Source: Minisyncoccota bacterium
Lineage (GTDB): Bacteria > Patescibacteriota > Minisyncoccia > Phycocordibacterales > GCA-2747955
DNA length: 7,896 bases
Direction of reading: 5' to 3'
Assembly: GCA_938010795.1 (NCBI GenBank)
Contig: CALLVB010000072.1
Location: 1 to 7,896, forward strand
Made by a program: the position numbers and the translations under genes. Positions 6,153 to 7,896 of this stretch are shown in pieces. Below the pieces are notes generated by a model. The model ran no database searches. It was not told the DNA's origin and saw only the letters and a program-made list of their open reading frames with translations. How positions within the stretch are numbered: position 1 is the first letter of the stretch; each line of letters begins with the position of its first letter.

Positions 6153-6186
6153 GATATGCTTACTCCTATGACATATCTATATTATA
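6141..6186. promoter_or_regulatory. Interleaved start signals of the voltage-sensor-like (-) and SOUL (+) genes
   Basis: The two ATG codons (minus 6152-6150, plus 6156-6158) are separated by three bases. The plus-strand ribosome site AAGAAGG (6141-6147) overlaps codons 2-4 of the minus gene. The minus-strand site AGGAGT (6162-6167) is codons 3-4 of the SOUL gene. A minus-strand -10 TATAAT (6181-6186) lies inside SOUL codons 9-11, without a good -35. I could not identify the SOUL promoter, which must lie within the minus gene. Confidence 0.65.
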
Positions 6187-6818
6187 TTTTAGGGGCTCTA
6201 GTACTTGCCCTTGCATTATTTGTTCTGGGGCAGTACGTGTATGTGAATTACAAGCTAGAAAAGCCTGTATATTCAGTCGTGAGCACGACAGAGAAGTACG
6301 AGATACGTGAGTATGAGCCTTATCTGACTGCATCTGCACAGGTAACAGACAACGGTGATGCGATGAATAATGGATTTAGGTTAGTTGCTGATTATATCTT
6401 TGGTAATAATACAAAGTCGGGAGGGGGTGCAGAACCAATTGCAATGACTGCACCGGTAATTGATGAAATTGTAATTAGTGAACCAATCGCAATGACTGCA
6501 CCCGTGATTGATCAATTGTCCTCACAAGGGATGAGAACAGTTTCTTTTGTGTTACCAGCTTCTTATACTCTTGAGACATTACCACAACCAAACAATGACC
6601 AGGTAGTTATTACTGCTGTACCCGCACATACGTGGGCAGTCTATACGTATTCAGGAGCGAACCCACGCACAAAAAAGATTAAAAAATATCAAGAATTTTT
6701 AGATATTCTATCAAAAGAAGGTATAGAACATACCGGAGAGTGGCAATCTGCATCGTATGATCCTCCTTCAACGCCATTATTTTTACGAACACACGAGATA
6801 TGGATAAAAATTAAATAA
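6156..6818 (+). CDS. Membrane-anchored SOUL/heme-binding-family protein
   Basis: A 220-residue protein with one N-terminal membrane helix (about 8-30) and a SOUL domain (about 39-220). Family landmarks are clear: YEIREYEPYLTAS (48-60), GFRLVADYIFGNN (73-85), two copies of EPIAMTAPVID (93-103, 109-119), SFVLPASYTLETLPQP (130-145), a VPAHTWAVYTYSG stretch (155-167), and YDPPSTP with R-T-H-E-I-W at the end (201-216). SOUL/HEBP proteins bind haem or porphyrins in some members and not in others, so haem binding here is unproven. The helix suggests the domain is tethered at the membrane, probably outside. The start at 6156 is chosen for AAGAAGG eight bases upstream; an upstream in-frame ATG (6090) lacks a ribosome site and would overlap the divergent gene. 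The next gene follows after 54 bases with no terminator between. Confidence 0.9.
   Translation: MLTPMTYLYYILGALVLALALFVLGQYVYVNYKLEKPVYSVVSTTEKYEIREYEPYLTASAQVTDNGDAMNNGFRLVADYIFGNNTKSGGGAEPIAMTAPVIDEIVISEPIAMTAPVIDQLSSQGMRTVSFVLPASYTLETLPQPNNDQVVITAVPAHTWAVYTYSGANPRTKKIKKYQEFLDILSKEGIEHTGEWQSASYDPPSTPLFLRTHEIWIKIK
6432..6515 (+). repeat. Internal duplication in the SOUL gene
   Basis: Two 36-base copies (6432-6467 and 6480-6515), differing at four positions, encode EPIAMTAPVIDE and EPIAMTAPVIDQ, 48 bases apart. Paired IAMTAPV motifs are common in bacterial SOUL proteins, so the protein repeat is a family trait; the nucleotide similarity suggests fairly recent duplication or conversion. Confidence 0.8.
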
Positions 6819-6834
6819 TTATGTAGTTCTTCTG

Positions 6835-6850
6835 GTACTATAAATAGTAC
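6835..6850. repeat. Short inverted repeat upstream of the four-TM gene
   Basis: GTACTATAAATAGTAC has 6-bp arms and a TAAA centre (or 7-bp arms with AA). It lies between the SOUL stop and the ATG at 6873. No T-tract follows, so it is not a good terminator. It contains a -10-like TATAAA and could be an operator or a promoter element. Function unknown. Confidence 0.45.
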
Positions 6851-6872
6851 ATTAGTAATAATTTGTATATGT

Positions 6873-7307
6873 ATGTTTAAAAAACATTCTGTGACTGGTC
6901 GGATTGTAACAGGAAAGATTATTGGTCTCGTGATTGGTATTTTAGTTATTGTGATTATGCCAACATTTGGATATCCAGGAATGAGTATGACTGGATTTGG
7001 AATCCTACTGATGTTTGTTCTTATGGGAGCAATGGTTGGATTCTTGGGTCAGTTTGACCGACATCCAGTGCTTGATTTTAAAATGCCATGTTGGCTTTCT
7101 GGAGCAATGGTTGGATTCGCATTTATGTTGATGTTTGTATTATTGAGCTATGACGCACTAGAGGTAGTTATGCAATCAAGTTTGATTTCATGGAGCGGAC
7201 TGAGTTCTCCATTCTGGGCACTCTTAGATGGAATTGTGATTGGTGGGGTTATGGGACTTATCGAATCAAAAGTTGCTGGATTTGGTCCAGATCTTCCATT
7301 AAAATAA
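6873..7307 (+). CDS. Small four-TM membrane protein, function unknown
   Basis: A 144-residue hydrophobic protein with predicted membrane helices at about 14-32, 38-59, 73-91 and 112-130. It has Gly-rich repeats: GAMVGF occurs in both TM2 (52-57) and TM3 (77-82). A polar loop QFDRHPVLDFKMPCW (60-74) follows TM2, and the end is a short hydrophilic tail (SKVAGFGPDLPLK). The pattern HSVTGRIVTGKIIGL at the N-terminus and the FDxHPV loop remind me of an uncharacterised conserved membrane family, but I cannot name it. It follows the SOUL gene by 54 bases with no terminator, so cotranscription is likely. No Shine-Dalgarno precedes the ATG. It ends before the strong terminator at 7321. Confidence 0.8.
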   Translation: MFKKHSVTGRIVTGKIIGLVIGILVIVIMPTFGYPGMSMTGFGILLMFVLMGAMVGFLGQFDRHPVLDFKMPCWLSGAMVGFAFMLMFVLLSYDALEVVMQSSLISWSGLSSPFWALLDGIVIGGVMGLIESKVAGFGPDLPLK

Positions 7308-7320
7308 TAGGAACGTGATC

Positions 7321-7360
7321 ATTAAATAAAAAACTGGCGTACGCCAGTTTTTTATTTAAT
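7321..7360. terminator. Bidirectional terminator, perfect 40-bp palindrome
   Basis: Twenty bases on each side match perfectly, centred on GTAC (7339-7342): left arm ends ACTGGCGT after six A, right arm starts ACGCCAGT followed by T-tract. As RNA it folds to an 18-bp stem with a GUAC loop on either strand. It closes the four-TM gene (+) and the YibE/F gene (-), whose stop codon (7356-7358) lies in the right arm. Confidence 0.92.
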
Positions 7361-7896
7361 GGTGATGTGCGTGCACGGTACCTGGTTCTGTAGGAGGATA
7401 TCGCCGGAATAATAGAATTGCGAGCGTAGTTACGATAGGAATCGTAATTACTAACCCAAAACTTCCGACAATAGAACGGATAAATTCGGTAACAAATAAT
7501 TCGTTAGATAATTGTAGTGAGAGAGGTAGTACTTCACCAGTATATTGATTCGCTGGTGCAAGGACGATTAAGAAGAGTGGTAGGGCAACGGCAACATATG
7601 CGAGTACTAGTGTGTTTACAAGGGCAGCTGCATGTTCTCGGCCAACTCTCATAGATTTTGTAAATACTTCTTGTACGCTATGCGTTTTTTCATACATAAA
7701 TTCACGTACCAGTGCTGCTTGCATAACGGCCACATCATCGAGCACACCCAAGATCCCAATAATCATCGCCGCAAGCAGTAATCCTTCGAGATTGATCGCT
7801 CCACCATATAGTACAGAGATGGTGCTGCTCTCATCCCCAACGAGCCCAGAAACACGAGCAATAGAAAGTGCCCACGTGGCAAACCCCATGGTAATC
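7356..7896 (-). CDS. YibE/F-family membrane protein, C-terminal part (5' end outside window)
   Basis: The frame is open to the right edge (Ile-Thr precede the Met at 7889), so the start lies outside; 179 residues are visible. The family signature is clear: NLEGLLLAAMIIGILGVLDDVAVMQ, then a linker with VFTKSMRVGREHAAALVNTLVLAY, a further hydrophobic stretch (ALPLFLIVL), FVTEFIRSIVGSFGLVITIP, and a last membrane helix with TTLAILLFRR. YibE/F proteins are multi-pass membrane proteins whose role is not well established. The C-terminus has a small His cluster (HAHHH), absent from what I recall of the family, which might bind metal, but this is speculation. The TAA stop is inside the terminator palindrome. 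Confidence 0.9.
   Translation of the reverse strand, partial: ITMGFATWALSIARVSGLVGDESSTISVLYGGAINLEGLLLAAMIIGILGVLDDVAVMQAALVREFMYEKTHSVQEVFTKSMRVGREHAAALVNTLVLAYVAVALPLFLIVLAPANQYTGEVLPLSLQLSNELFVTEFIRSIVGSFGLVITIPIVTTLAILLFRRYPPTEPGTVHAHHH

Noticed and set aside
6090..6155. Longer N-terminus for the SOUL protein
   Set aside because: There is no ribosome site before 6090, it would overlap the divergent gene, and the added residues are hydrophilic before the membrane anchor; 6156 has a well-placed AAGAAGG.
6835..6850. Terminator between the SOUL gene and the four-TM gene
   Set aside because: The inverted repeat is AT-rich, has only 6-7 bp arms and no following T-tract.
1..7896. Alternative code with TGA read as Gly, as in some CPR groups
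   Set aside because: All clear genes are open without in-frame TGA, and they end in TAA or TAG.
1..7896. CRISPR array, tRNA, rRNA or insertion sequence
   Set aside because: I saw no spaced direct repeats, cloverleaf-like sequence, rRNA segments, transposase motifs or paired terminal inverted repeats.

Overview
The window looks like chromosome from a low-GC, small-genome bacterium, most likely a Patescibacteria/CPR (Parcubacteria-like) lineage. That placement is an inference. It rests on compact AT-rich gene order, short intergenic gaps, several start codons without a Shine-Dalgarno sequence, and a secreted Cys/Gly/Pro-rich protein built from modules of the 'C-S-x-G...W-x-W-x-C-x-G' type that I associate with CPR surface proteins. 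The standard code fits: stops are TAA or TAG and no in-frame TGA is needed.

Layout, left to right. (1) The 3' part of a secreted Cys-rich protein runs in from the left edge and ends in a complete Hint (intein-like) domain with His-Asn followed by only five residues. (2) rny (RNase Y) follows after a 158-nt gap that holds a terminator and two leader hairpins. (3) A minus-strand block contains a lipoprotein of unknown function with its own sigma-70-like promoter, then ruvA, then an upstream four-TM protein resembling DUF4239/bestrophin-like proteins; the last two probably form one transcript. (4) Divergent from that block is rpsT (ribosomal protein S20), whose -10 region overlaps the one for the DUF4239-like gene. 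(5) Convergent with rpsT is a 161-aa protein that looks like a voltage-sensor domain without a pore. (6) Head-to-head with it, with start codons three bases apart, is a membrane-anchored SOUL/heme-binding-family protein, followed in the same direction by an unrecognised four-TM protein. (7) At the right edge is the C-terminal part of a YibE/F-family membrane protein on the minus strand.

All three convergent junctions (rny/lipoprotein, rpsT/voltage-sensor, four-TM/YibE) are closed by a hairpin with A-tracts on one side and T-tracts on the other, so one element can terminate both strands. At two of them stop codons lie inside the hairpin.

No rRNA, tRNA, CRISPR array, insertion sequence or phage gene was recognised, and no gene-free stretch exceeds about 160 bases. 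The core genes (rny, ruvA, rpsT) are intact and ordinary. I see no convincing multi-gene new system. The best candidates for something less described are the Hint-tailed surface protein and the pore-less voltage-sensor/SOUL divergent pair.
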